Notes under the pieces: generated by a model
Told to the model about the DNA's origin: nothing
The model's database searches: none
The model's input: the letters and a program-made list of their open reading frames with translations, nothing else
Made by a program: the position numbers and the translations under genes
DNA from: an uncultured Ruminococcus sp.
Lineage (GTDB): Bacteria; Bacillota; Clostridia; Oscillospirales; Ruminococcaceae
Direction: 5' to 3'
DNA length: 6,572 nt
Assembly (NCBI GenBank): GCA_945835085.1
Contig: CAMAIG010000090.1
Location: 1 to 6,572 of the forward strand
Shown: piece by piece, positions 1-4,993 of the stretch
How the letters are laid out: every line of letters begins with the position of its first letter
Position numbering within the stretch: position 1 is the first letter of the stretch

Positions 1-1
1 A

Positions 2-118
2 TGCAAGGCATACCCTAATGGTATTCCTGAAAACATCTTCAATGAAGATAGTTCGCATAAAGACTGCAAGCATAATGAATATCACTTTGAAAAAAAGGAA
101 AATTCAAACGACACCTGA
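2..118 (+). CDS. C-terminal end of a small hypothetical protein (5' end outside window)
   Basis: An open frame enters from the left edge and ends at TGA 116-118, giving 38 residues that begin CKAYPNGIPENIF. From memory, a Cys-Lys-Ala-Tyr/Phe-Pro-x-Gly-Ile-Pro motif is seen near the end of short uncharacterised bacterial and phage proteins; I cannot confirm a family here. The tail is hydrophilic and rich in Lys, Glu, Asn and His. A hairpin followed by T residues begins at the stop codon and closes the transcript, which supports this being a real gene end. The start and most of the protein are not visible, so no function is assigned. It probably belongs to the host flank, though it could also be the last gene of a neighbouring element. 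Confidence 0.5.
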   Translation, partial: CKAYPNGIPENIFNEDSSHKDCKHNEYHFEKKENSNDT

Positions 119-147
119 TCACCTTACACCCGTAGGGTGATTTTTAT
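118..147 (+). terminator. intrinsic terminator after the leftmost gene
   Basis: ATCACC (118-123) pairs with GGTGAT (136-141). Inside it, TAC (125-127) pairs with GTA (132-134) around an ACCC loop. A T-rich run, TTTTTAT, follows at 141-147. The hairpin begins at the stop codon of the preceding partial gene, as expected for its terminator. Confidence 0.7.
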
Positions 148-158
148 ACGGAAAGGAA

Positions 159-293
159 ATGATAAATTTGAAATGCACTGTAAATGAGCTGATAACAGCT
201 TTTCAGGATTTTGCAAATTATATCAAAAAGTTTCCGCAAATCCTGCTGCCGCTTGATGAAATCGAACGGCTGATAAACAGTAACCGCACATAA
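159..293 (+). CDS. small hypothetical protein, 44 residues
   Basis: This short ORF reads MINLKCTVNELI at its start and ends INSNRT before TAA 291-293. A purine-rich AAAGGA element (152-157) lies only two bases before ATG 159 but about 10 bases before the in-frame TTG at 168, so TTG 168 (41 residues) may be the true start. The predicted product is a single amphipathic helical segment with no signal peptide or membrane span and no family I recognise. It sits between a terminator upstream and a hairpin overlapping its own stop codon, so if expressed it is monocistronic. No clear promoter was seen. It may be a chance ORF in the flank. Confidence 0.35.
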   Translation: MINLKCTVNELITAFQDFANYIKKFPQILLPLDEIERLINSNRT

Positions 294-307
294 AAAGGCG
301 GTTTTCT
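282..307 (+). terminator. possible intrinsic terminator overlapping the 44-residue ORF stop
   Basis: AACCGC (282-287) pairs with GCGGTT (298-303) across a 10-base loop and is followed by TTTTCT. The stem is short and the T run imperfect, so this is a weak-to-moderate terminator. Confidence 0.45.
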
Positions 308-328
308 CATGCGCACACTCAAAGACTT

Positions 329-369
329 CTCCCTCGCTTTCCCTTTCGGGAGGCGAGGGAGTATTTATT
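329..369 (+). terminator. long GC-rich hairpin, probable terminator
   Basis: CTCCCTCGC (329-337) pairs perfectly with GCGAGGGAG (353-361). The loop holds an inner TCCC/GGGA stem (340-343 with 348-351) closed by TTTC. The following stretch TATTTATT (362-369) is T-rich but interrupted. Rho-independent termination is likely. The stem has no comparable T run on the minus strand. Confidence 0.6.
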
Positions 370-379
370 GCAAACAGAT

Positions 380-414
380 AAGACCGCCCCACTTGTTATG
401 GGACGGTCTTTTGA
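380..414 (+). terminator. strong intrinsic terminator
   Basis: AAGACCG (380-386) pairs with CGGTCTT (404-410), and CCCA (388-391) pairs with TGGG (399-402). One C/A mismatch lies between the two helices, and the loop is 7 bases. TTTT follows directly (409-412). It lies about 100 bases from the convergent integrase 3' end, so it may also slow transcription leaving the integrase gene, although the minus-strand T run is poor. Confidence 0.75.
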
Positions 415-512
415 TATTTATATCTTTTTGGATTTTTGTGGTCTGAATGCCAAAAGGATATAATAAATAGATATAGTCATCTTTTGCACTAATTACGTGC
501 TTTGGGGGGTGG
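415..512. other. gene-free segment beside the integrase 3' end; candidate location of the left attachment junction
   Basis: No gene is visible in this stretch. It lies between the last terminator of the left flank and the stop codon of the serine recombinase, where the left junction of an element with a terminal integrase often falls. It includes an imperfect inverted repeat, GCAC (486-489) and GTGC (497-500), separated by TAATTAC and followed by a G-rich run (504-509). Serine integrases leave only a very short crossover core, so the exact junction cannot be read from one end alone. The assignment is inference from position only. Confidence 0.25.
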
Positions 513-1970
513 TTATATTTTATAGTAAATCTGTATCCTGCTCTTTTTACGGTCGAATATTATCCTATCAACCAGCAATATTAATGTCTCATTAAATTCT
601 GACGGGGATATGTCCGGAACTTTTAGTATTTCCAACGCCTCGACAATCTTATGCCGATATGCTGATAGATCTATCTGCTTGGGGTCTCTGACTGCCGAAT
701 CAGATAACTTTGATTTTAACATATCAATATTTTGCAGTATCTTAGTCTTATTGGCTTTATACTCCTCGAGGGTATCAATTCCGTCCTCGTATGCTGCCCT
801 TATGCGTTCCAATCGTTTCTCTTCCTTGCTGATCTGCTCCTGCAATATCTCGTCAAGGCTCTGTGAACCACTGACCTTCGGTTTGCTGATATATTTTAAA
901 TCGGTGTTGCCTTCGGCATCATCGGTCATTGCAGATATTACGGCACTTTTCAGCTTATTAAATGATATATAATGTGATACATCACATTGGCCGCGTGCAA
1001 AGTTGTGGCACTGCATTCCCTGCCCTTTTGCCGATTGCGTTAGCGTTGCTCCGCAGTCAGAACAGCGGACTATTCCTCGGAAATAATACTCTGTTTCGCC
1101 TTCGGCTCGCTGCCTGTAATACTTCACATAGCGGCTCTTTATCTCTGCCATGAGCTTCTGTGCTTCTTCAAATGCGGCATTATCTATGATATGCTCGTGA
1201 GTTCCTTCAATTTCAATGGTATCAGCCGACGGAACATATTTGTGGGCTGTAGTGCATTTGTGATTGGGAGAGTATCTCAACTTGCCTATATACATAGGAT
1301 TTGTTATAATATATTCGATATTTCGATTATCAAACTTATTGCCTCGCTTGGTGCGAAATCCCATTGCATTCAGATCTAATGCTATCGTGCGGATTCCCTT
1401 GCCGTCCAGAAAATCGGAAAAGATCTTGCGGATAATTGCCGCCTGGCTTTCCTCTATCTCGTATTTTCCGTCTTTTATGATGTACCCGAGGGGCGGAGCT
1501 ACTACCACTCCCCCACGGCGAAATTTCTCTTCCATTCCTCGCCGCACTTCTTCCGCAAGATTGATAGAGTAGTATTCGTCCATGGCTTCAAGCATTGACT
1601 CCATGAGTATGGACGTCTTATCCTCGCCCATGGGCTCCGAAATTGATACGACTTCGATATTGCACTGCTTACGAAGCATGGATTTATATACGATACTGTC
1701 CTCACGGGAACGGGCGAAACGGCTGAACTTCCACACGAGGATAACATCAAACGGAGTAGGCTTTTGCTTTGCCGTGGCGATCATGCTCTGAAATCCGGGG
1801 CGCTTATCGGCTTTTCTGCCGCTTATGCCCTCGTCGGAAAAAATATAGCAGTTGGGAAGCAATATATCGTGCTGTTCGGCGTACTGCCTTATCATGTGGA
1901 GCTGGCTGTCAGGCGAAAGCTCCGTCTGCATATCCGTTGACACTCGGATATATGCGGCTGCTGTTTTCAT
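513..1970 (-). CDS. large serine recombinase (phage-type integrase), 485 residues
   Basis: Site-specific DNA recombinase that would integrate and excise the element through a serine-linked DNA intermediate. The N-terminal resolvase domain (about 1-150) shows the catalytic motif YIRVST with Arg9 and Ser11, then DEGISGR (46-52) and the arginine-rich KFSRFARSR (81-89). A recombinase domain follows (about 160-240; PLGYI near 160, TNPMYIGKLRY at 223-233). Next is a zinc ribbon with Cys303, Cys306, Cys321 and Cys329, then a coiled coil at about 371-425, as in large serine integrases that use it for directionality control. The frame stays open upstream for 70 more codons, but ATG 1968-1970 is chosen because AAGGGAGGA lies 6-7 bases before it and the conserved domain begins right after it. 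No clear promoter of its own was found, so it may be read through from the repressor/TIR operon. All catalytic residues are intact. Confidence 0.95.
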   Translation of the reverse strand: MKTAAAYIRVSTDMQTELSPDSQLHMIRQYAEQHDILLPNCYIFSDEGISGRKADKRPGFQSMIATAKQKPTPFDVILVWKFSRFARSREDSIVYKSMLRKQCNIEVVSISEPMGEDKTSILMESMLEAMDEYYSINLAEEVRRGMEEKFRRGGVVVAPPLGYIIKDGKYEIEESQAAIIRKIFSDFLDGKGIRTIALDLNAMGFRTKRGNKFDNRNIEYIITNPMYIGKLRYSPNHKCTTAHKYVPSADTIEIEGTHEHIIDNAAFEEAQKLMAEIKSRYVKYYRQRAEGETEYYFRGIVRCSDCGATLTQSAKGQGMQCHNFARGQCDVSHYISFNKLKSAVISAMTDDAEGNTDLKYISKPKVSGSQSLDEILQEQISKEEKRLERIRAAYEDGIDTLEEYKANKTKILQNIDMLKSKLSDSAVRDPKQIDLSAYRHKIVEALEILKVPDISPSEFNETLILLVDRIIFDRKKSRIQIYYKI

Positions 1971-1973
1971 AAA

Positions 1974-1987
1974 AAATCCTCCCTTGA
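1974..1987 (-). promoter_or_regulatory. integrase ribosome binding site, matched by a near-copy at 2033-2045
   Basis: The mRNA strand reads TCAAGGGAGGATTT and contains the SD that fixes the integrase start at 1970. On the plus strand this segment is AAATCCTCCCTTGA; 2033-2045 carries AAATCCCCCTTGA, identical apart from one missing T. The second copy lies within the predicted plus-strand small RNA, so that RNA could pair with this SD. Confidence 0.7.
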
Positions 1988-2012
1988 CATTTTTCGGAGG
2001 ATATGCTATAAT
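1984..2012 (+). promoter_or_regulatory. consensus extended -10 promoter facing away from the integrase gene
   Basis: TTGACA (1984-1989) is separated by exactly 17 bases from TATAAT (2007-2012), with TG (2004-2005) one base upstream of the -10. This is a full match to the housekeeping sigma consensus. It points right, against both flanking genes, and its -35 overlaps the complement of the integrase SD. Expected start is near 2018-2020. The next plus-strand gene is about 2 kb away, and a terminator intervenes at 2047-2084. Confidence 0.8.
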
Positions 2013-2032
2013 ATGATTGTAGTTTCTATAGC

Positions 2033-2045
2033 AAATCCCCCTTGA
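2033..2045 (+). repeat. near-copy of the integrase SD complement inside the small RNA
   Basis: AAATCCCCCTTGA here corresponds to AAATCCTCCCTTGA at 1974-1987, a direct repeat 59 bases apart with a single-base indel. It falls in the predicted unpaired region of the RNA just before its terminator stem and is the proposed seed for base-pairing. Confidence 0.7.
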
Positions 2046-2046
2046 A

Positions 2047-2084
2047 CCCCGTTCGGTGCGCCAACACCGGGCGGGGAATTTTTT
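2047..2084 (+). terminator. strong intrinsic terminator of the small RNA
   Basis: CCCCG (2047-2051) pairs with CGGGG (2072-2076), two T-G wobbles follow, and CGGTG (2054-2058) pairs with CACCG (2065-2069). The loop is CGCCAA. AATTTTTT follows at 2077-2084. Only the plus strand has the T run, so it acts on rightward transcription and should not stop leftward TIR-integrase read-through. Its T run ends beside the TIR stop codon. Confidence 0.8.
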
Positions 2085-3108
2085 ATGTGTTATCGTGCTT
2101 ATTGGCAAAATATTTATTAAAAAGCTCAATTTCATTTTTGACTGGGATAAAATCGATTTCTTTTTCCATATCACACACATCAGTTTTACAAATTACAGAA
2201 ACATTCTCCCCGTTATGTTCTTTTAAAAAGGCATCATCTGCAGCTAGGAGATAAAAAAGGGGAGAAAAACTGTTTGAATTTATGGTTAAAGGTAACGTAT
2301 CTGAATAAAATCTACGTTTAGTGTCATTACCCGTAAGCAAATATCCTGATTTGTGTTCAACATTATAAGTTGAGCCGTCTCCAAATCTAACACATATCTC
2401 GTATACTGTTATAGGAACGTTCAAGCGATTTATAACATCAATACAAAACAGACAGCCCGTTTTTATTGTATTAGTTCCTCCGCCAGAAAGTCTTATACCG
2501 TAATTATAGAGATCCTTAATAATAAAATCGTTGTATTTGTGTTTGTATTCTATTGCTTTTGATTTCTCAATATCTTTCGGAGAAATAATATCATTGTACC
2601 CTTTTTCAAAGGTTTCCCAATTTGCCTCGAAAGCTTTGCGAAGTACATTTTCTGATAATGGGTTTGCTGTAAGATTATTCAACGTATTTGCTAACTTAAA
2701 CATATTCACTTTTTTTATACTTATTGACTGAAAGTGTGTAAGCGGGCTTCCGGAATTATAAAAGTCATTCTCCGAAATATCAATGAGCAGGGATATTACA
2801 TTATTCACATCATCGGCATTATCAGCACTGCTTGCTTTGCTGATTGCTCCAGCCTCATAATTTAGCCATTTGCTGTTTATACTTTTCTCTGTAATGCAAA
2901 AAATGCCCGCATTTGCCACAAACAGCTTTGAGAGTATCTTTTGAACAGCAAATTTGCCGAGTTCTACATCTTCGGAAATCCAAAAGTCAATCTGCTGTAT
3001 AACAACAGGAAGCCAATCGTGCAACAACATTGCAACCTCGTAGCTCTTGCTATACTTTCCCGACCAACTTATAAATACAACTGGCTTTTCAACACTCGAT
3101 TTTCTCAA
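2083..3108 (-). CDS. TIR-domain protein, probable prophage-borne defence effector, 341 residues
   Basis: The N-terminal part (about 8-150) has TIR-fold hallmarks: VVFISWSG (10-17) as first strand and loop, FWISEDVELG (42-51), a GIFCIT strand (68-73), and WLNYEAGA (81-88), whose Glu85 aligns with the catalytic glutamate of NAD-consuming bacterial TIRs. SPLTHFQ (121-127) and a following helical stretch recall the region after the TIR domain in other bacterial TIR proteins. The remainder (about 190-341) is predicted beta-rich and unrecognised; it may sense a ligand or partner. No signal peptide or membrane span is seen, so it should be cytoplasmic. The start is TTG 3106-3108, fixed by GGGAGG eight bases upstream (3117-3122); that SD overlaps the repressor stop codon, implying one operon. 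The gene looks more AT-rich than the integrase. NAD cleavage and anti-phage action are inferred from family and context. A signalling-molecule-producing TIR is an alternative. Confidence 0.85.
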   Translation of the reverse strand: MRKSSVEKPVVFISWSGKYSKSYEVAMLLHDWLPVVIQQIDFWISEDVELGKFAVQKILSKLFVANAGIFCITEKSINSKWLNYEAGAISKASSADNADDVNNVISLLIDISENDFYNSGSPLTHFQSISIKKVNMFKLANTLNNLTANPLSENVLRKAFEANWETFEKGYNDIISPKDIEKSKAIEYKHKYNDFIIKDLYNYGIRLSGGGTNTIKTGCLFCIDVINRLNVPITVYEICVRFGDGSTYNVEHKSGYLLTGNDTKRRFYSDTLPLTINSNSFSPLFYLLAADDAFLKEHNGENVSVICKTDVCDMEKEIDFIPVKNEIELFNKYFANKHDNT

Positions 3109-3116
3109 TGTTTATT

Positions 3117-3124
3117 CCTCCCTA
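3117..3124 (-). promoter_or_regulatory. SD of the TIR gene overlapping the repressor stop codon
   Basis: On the mRNA strand the repressor stop TAG (3122-3124) shares its G with GGGAGG (3117-3122), eight bases before TTG 3108. This coupling decides the non-ATG start and indicates that repressor and TIR are translated from one message. Confidence 0.75.
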
Positions 3125-3844
3125 TTCAGCGACCTCCGCCAATCCAAGCACAAGCCCGAAGCAGCTTATTTCGTCTATATCGTATTTTTCAAAGAGAATA
3201 TCACTGTATTTATGGTTGAGCGATATAAGCCTGTCACCGCCGTATTTTTTCATATAGCCCTTGCCGTCAACGTAATATATGCATATCTGACCGAGATCAA
3301 CGGCATCCTGCTTCTTTATAAACACATAATCGCCCGAGTGGTATTTAGGCTCCATGCTGTCTCCGTCAATGCGGAGAATGAAGTCTGATTTGTCGGCAAG
3401 AGTGCTGTCGATTATTGTTTTCTTTTCACGCCGTTCATTGTCGAGGTATGTTCCGATACCTGCGGAAACGGGTATATCTATAAAGTCAATAAGTCTTGTG
3501 TGCTGTATTTTCTTCTGATCGGTTTCAAGACAACGCTCAAATTCAACATCAAGTACAGCCGTTACCGCTTTCTTGCCGTATGGGTCAAGAGAGCGGTATT
3601 TTTTTATATGTTCTTGCTCTTCGATAGAAATACTTATTGAATTTCCGTAATAATCAAGTAAATATGAAGCGGATATTCCAAGGACTTCACACAATTTGAT
3701 AATTTTATCTGCATCGGGTTTGTTTATATCCTTTTCCCAATTGCTTATTACTCCTGCTGATTTTACTTCTATCAGTTCTGCCAATTCAGACTGCTTTAAT
3801 CCTTTTGAATCACGTGCTTTTCTTATTCGTTCACCTAAGCTCAT
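3122..3844 (-). CDS. LexA/CI-type phage repressor with S24 peptidase domain, 240 residues
   Basis: DNA-binding repressor that maintains lysogeny and is expected to self-cleave on SOS induction. Residues 1-65 form an XRE/Cro-CI helix-turn-helix (RIRKARDSKGLKQSELAEL, then SNWEKDINKPD). A linker leads to an S24 peptidase domain at about 120-240. Its visible landmarks are the Ala128-Gly129 cleavage site in PVSAGIG, the nucleophile Ser163 in DGDSMEP, and the likely general base Lys199 (or Lys200) in GYMKKYG, 36-37 residues later as in LexA. The start ATG 3842-3844 has AAGGAGGG five to six bases upstream. It is first in a leftward operon with the TIR gene. A promoter with its -10 at 3864-3869 serves it, and palindromic operators lie just upstream. 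All catalytic residues are present, so the switch appears functional. Confidence 0.93.
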   Translation of the reverse strand: MSLGERIRKARDSKGLKQSELAELIEVKSAGVISNWEKDINKPDADKIIKLCEVLGISASYLLDYYGNSISISIEEQEHIKKYRSLDPYGKKAVTAVLDVEFERCLETDQKKIQHTRLIDFIDIPVSAGIGTYLDNERREKKTIIDSTLADKSDFILRIDGDSMEPKYHSGDYVFIKKQDAVDLGQICIYYVDGKGYMKKYGGDRLISLNHKYSDILFEKYDIDEISCFGLVLGLAEVAE

Positions 3845-3863
3845 AATATCCCTCCTTGCATAT

Positions 3864-3892
3864 ATAATAACACACTAATTTTCAAATGTCAA
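3864..3892 (-). promoter_or_regulatory. leftward promoter for the repressor-TIR operon (PRM-like)
   Basis: On the minus strand TTGACA (3892-3887) is followed after 17 bases by TATTAT (3869-3864). The start would fall near 3857, leaving a very short leader that just contains the SD. A TCAAGA half-site (plus strand 3889-3894) overlaps the -35, and a full operator lies at 3901-3915, so autoregulation is likely. Confidence 0.75.
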
Positions 3893-3900
3893 GAAAAAAA

Positions 3901-3915
3901 TCAAGATTTTCTTGA
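3901..3915. promoter_or_regulatory. operator O1, palindrome TCAAGATTTTCTTGA
   Basis: Perfect 6-base arms TCAAGA and TCTTGA lie around TTT, between the two divergent -35 boxes and eight bases from the rightward -35. It shares its arms with the palindrome at 3961, so one repressor or Cro protein should read both. Confidence 0.75.
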
Positions 3916-3923
3916 AAAAAGTA

Positions 3924-3952
3924 TTGACAAATCAGTTTTTCTGGTATATAAT
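3924..3952 (+). promoter_or_regulatory. rightward early promoter (PR-like)
   Basis: TTGACA (3924-3929), 17-base spacer, TATAAT (3947-3952): full consensus. A second TATAAT overlaps at 3952-3957. The start would be about 3959, right at operator O2, so a bound protein would block initiation. It drives the Cro-like gene and the small-gene operon behind it. Confidence 0.85.
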
Positions 3953-3957
3953 ATAAT

Positions 3958-3978
3958 CATTCAAGAAATTCTTGAATG
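3958..3978. promoter_or_regulatory. operator O2, 21-base perfect palindrome at the early transcription start
   Basis: The arms TCAAGAA and TTCTTGA flank a central A at 3968, and the symmetry continues outward through CAT (3958-3960) and ATG (3976-3978). The core matches O1 in spacing and arm sequence, and the arms are longer, suggesting tighter binding. It overlaps the expected +1 of the rightward promoter. Confidence 0.8.
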
Positions 3979-3997
3979 CAAAACTGGAGGTGATAAC

Positions 3998-4225
3998 TTG
4001 AATGTAAACGAAGCTATTAAATCCGCTATTGACGATAGTGGAAGAACACAGGTATGGGTAGCAAATAAAATCAATGCTATTAATCCAAGCCTTAATATGG
4101 ATAAGAGCAAGCTTAGTGCCGCTCTAAACGGCAAGCGTAAAATATCAGGTGACGAGTTTATTGCTCTTTGCAAGGCATTGGAAATCAATCCGGATACTAT
4201 TGTAAACATGGTTATCGGGAAGTAA
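3998..4225 (+). CDS. Cro-like HTH DNA-binding protein, 75 residues
   Basis: First gene of the rightward early operon, in the position of Cro or antirepressor genes. The protein is a single small helical domain. Residues about 16-60 resemble an XRE-type helix-turn-helix, with RTQVWVANKI as the first pair of helices, KSKLSAALNGKRKI as recognition helix and turn, then DEFIALCKALEINPD. The longer spacing between helices (NAINPSLNMD) is unusual for the family. The start is TTG 3998-4000: GGAGGTGAT (3986-3994) is a near-perfect SD with seven bases from GGAGG to the TTG, and the nearby ATG 4002 meets a stop at once. Control is by operator O2 directly upstream. Role as Cro is inferred from position and fold; I recognise no specific homologue. 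Confidence 0.8.
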   Translation: MNVNEAIKSAIDDSGRTQVWVANKINAINPSLNMDKSKLSAALNGKRKISGDEFIALCKALEINPDTIVNMVIGK

Positions 4226-4238
4226 GGAGGTAATAGCA

Positions 4239-4478
4239 TTGTATGACTTTATTACCATAACCGACAGCGAAGAAAAGACGGAAATAACCGTTGCATACTC
4301 CGAACCCAAGGGCGGAATACGCAGAAAAAACGTTCTGTATGAAAAGAAGTACGGAAAGTACACCGTAACCAAAGTGACTACTTCGGGAACCGAAAGGACG
4401 GATATAATTTCCGAAGCAGAATTCTTCTGGGAATACGGTGCGGCTTTCGGAGCAATTGCACCGAGCCCGCATGATTGA
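4239..4478 (+). CDS. hypothetical early protein, copy 1 of a duplicated gene, 79 residues
   Basis: Encodes a small charged protein beginning with Tyr-Asp-Phe-Ile-Thr-Ile and ending APSPHD, without recognised domains. The sequence suggests alternating beta strands (ITITD, EITVAYSE, KYTVTKVTTSG) and a C-terminal helix (EAEFFWEYGAAFGAI). No membrane span or signal is seen. The start is TTG 4239-4241, eight bases after AAGGAGG (4224-4230). The gene follows the Cro-like gene by 13 bases. From 4254 through 4490 its DNA is identical to 5009-5245, covering all but five codons, the stop and the SD of the following gene. The two proteins differ only by Phe/Tyr at residue 4. Function unknown. Confidence 0.8.
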   Translation: MYDFITITDSEEKTEITVAYSEPKGGIRRKNVLYEKKYGKYTVTKVTTSGTERTDIISEAEFFWEYGAAFGAIAPSPHD

Positions 4479-4490
4479 AAGGAGGTGAGG
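4254..4490 (+). repeat. 237-base perfect direct repeat, copy 1
   Basis: Identical base for base to 5009-5245 on reading, with an offset of 755. It spans codon 6 of the 79-residue gene to the end of the SD region (GAAAGGAGGTGAGG) of the next gene. The five codons before it still resemble the other copy (10 of 15 bases), pointing to homogenisation of two older paralogues rather than a fresh simple duplication. Confidence 0.9.
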
Positions 4491-4493
4491 GAC

Positions 4494-4748
4494 ATGGGCA
4501 TTGAAGAGCGAGTTTCAGAGTTAGAACAAGTAATGGTCAAGATATCCGAAATTATCGATAAAATCACAAGAACATACGATAAAGATCAAAACGAGATGAT
4601 CAAGACTATACTTCTACTCGCCGACAAAATCGACATCGTAAACAGCCGCGTTGAAGAACTTACCAAAAAGACAACTTTATATGTAAGGTCTGGAAAACCC
4701 ACACAAGTATATGGCGGCTTACAAATAACGTCAGCTCGGGACGAATAG
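4494..4748 (+). CDS. small coiled-coil protein, 84 residues
   Basis: The start is ATG 4494-4496, eight bases after GGAGG (4481-4485); the upstream in-frame GTG 4485 lies inside that SD and is rejected. Residues about 4-60 follow a heptad-like pattern of Ile, Leu, Val and Met (RVSELEQVMVKISEIIDKI at the start, LADKIDIVNSRVEEL later), so a coiled coil or helical hairpin that oligomerises is likely. The last 25 residues are polar and probably disordered. There is no HTH, membrane span or signal. It lies in the early operon between copy 1 of the duplicated gene and an HTH gene, 15 bases before the latter. I do not recognise a family. Such proteins can be scaffolds or inhibitors, but no specific role is claimed. 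Confidence 0.75.
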   Translation: MGIEERVSELEQVMVKISEIIDKITRTYDKDQNEMIKTILLLADKIDIVNSRVEELTKKTTLYVRSGKPTQVYGGLQITSARDE

Positions 4749-4763
4749 AAGGGAGCGTGAAAA

Positions 4764-4964
4764 ATGAGCATAGGCAAAAACGTAAAGAGATACCGTGAAA
4801 ACGAAGGTCTCGACCAGACCGAGCTTGCGGAGCGGCTGCACATCACGCAGTCAATGGTATCTCACATCGAAAGCGGACGCAAGATACCGAGTGTTCCTCT
4901 GTTGGCTGATATGGCTTCGGTGCTTCACTGCACTATGGACGAGCTGACGAGGGAAACCGTATAA
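4764..4964 (+). CDS. XRE-family HTH transcriptional regulator, 66 residues
   Basis: A compact stand-alone HTH_3 domain: NVKRYRENEGLDQTELAERL (from residue 6) gives helices 1-2, then ITQSMVSHIESGRKIPS (27-43) gives the recognition helix and its conserved Glu-Ser-Gly-Arg turn, followed by LLADMASVLHCTMDELTRE. It fills the whole protein, so it has no effector domain and probably acts as a dimeric DNA-binding switch like Cro or small SinR-type regulators. ATG 4764 has AAGGGAG (4749-4755) eight bases upstream. It is the third HTH gene in this short region, beside the repressor and Cro-like gene. Its targets are not evident: no palindrome unlike the TCAAGA operators was seen nearby. Family assignment is firm, role inferred. 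Confidence 0.92.
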   Translation: MSIGKNVKRYRENEGLDQTELAERLHITQSMVSHIESGRKIPSVPLLADMASVLHCTMDELTRETV

Positions 4965-4967
4965 ACA

Positions 4968-4979
4968 AGCCCGCATGAT
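4968..4979 (+). repeat. 12-base remnant of the repeat's gene end after the HTH gene
   Basis: AGCCCGCATGAT follows the HTH stop codon and is identical to the last codons of both 79-residue gene copies (4464-4475 and 5219-5230). It may be the scar of a third copy or a past recombination boundary. Confidence 0.5.
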
Positions 4980-4993
4980 AGGATGTGTGAAAA

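Larger units (their letters stand above)
2019..2084 (+). ncRNA. predicted small regulatory RNA, about 66 nt, antisense to the TIR-integrase intergenic region
   Basis: A perfect promoter (1984-2012) and a strong terminator (2047-2084) bracket a short stretch with no plausible ORF, the layout of a stand-alone small RNA. The predicted transcript has an unpaired 5' part ending in a C-rich segment (2037-2041) and then the terminator hairpin. Positions 2033-2045 could pair with the integrase SD as 7 plus 6 base pairs around one bulged A. If the integrase is read through from the TIR gene, the whole RNA is also a perfect cis-antisense of that mRNA. The likely effect is to limit integrase translation. 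Promoter and terminator are seen directly; existence and role of the RNA are inferred. I do not recognise an RNA family. Confidence 0.6.

Noticed and set aside
144..392. 82-codon minus-strand frame over the left terminator cluster
   Set aside because: It runs across several perfect hairpins and the opposite-strand ORF, has no SD or recognisable domain, and is best explained as chance.
2013..2045. Ten-codon ORF (ATG 2013 to TGA 2045) in the small RNA
   Set aside because: Its ATG lies only about six bases before the predicted transcription start and has no SD, so it would not be translated from this transcript.
1971..2180. N-terminal extension of the integrase frame by 70 codons
   Set aside because: It crosses the small-RNA promoter and terminator and the TIR gene end, has no family similarity, and ATG 1970 has an ideal SD directly before the catalytic motif.
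3883..3894. Third operator at the TCAAGA on the leftward -35
   Set aside because: Only one half-site is present; the expected inverted TCTTGA partner at three-base spacing is absent on either side.
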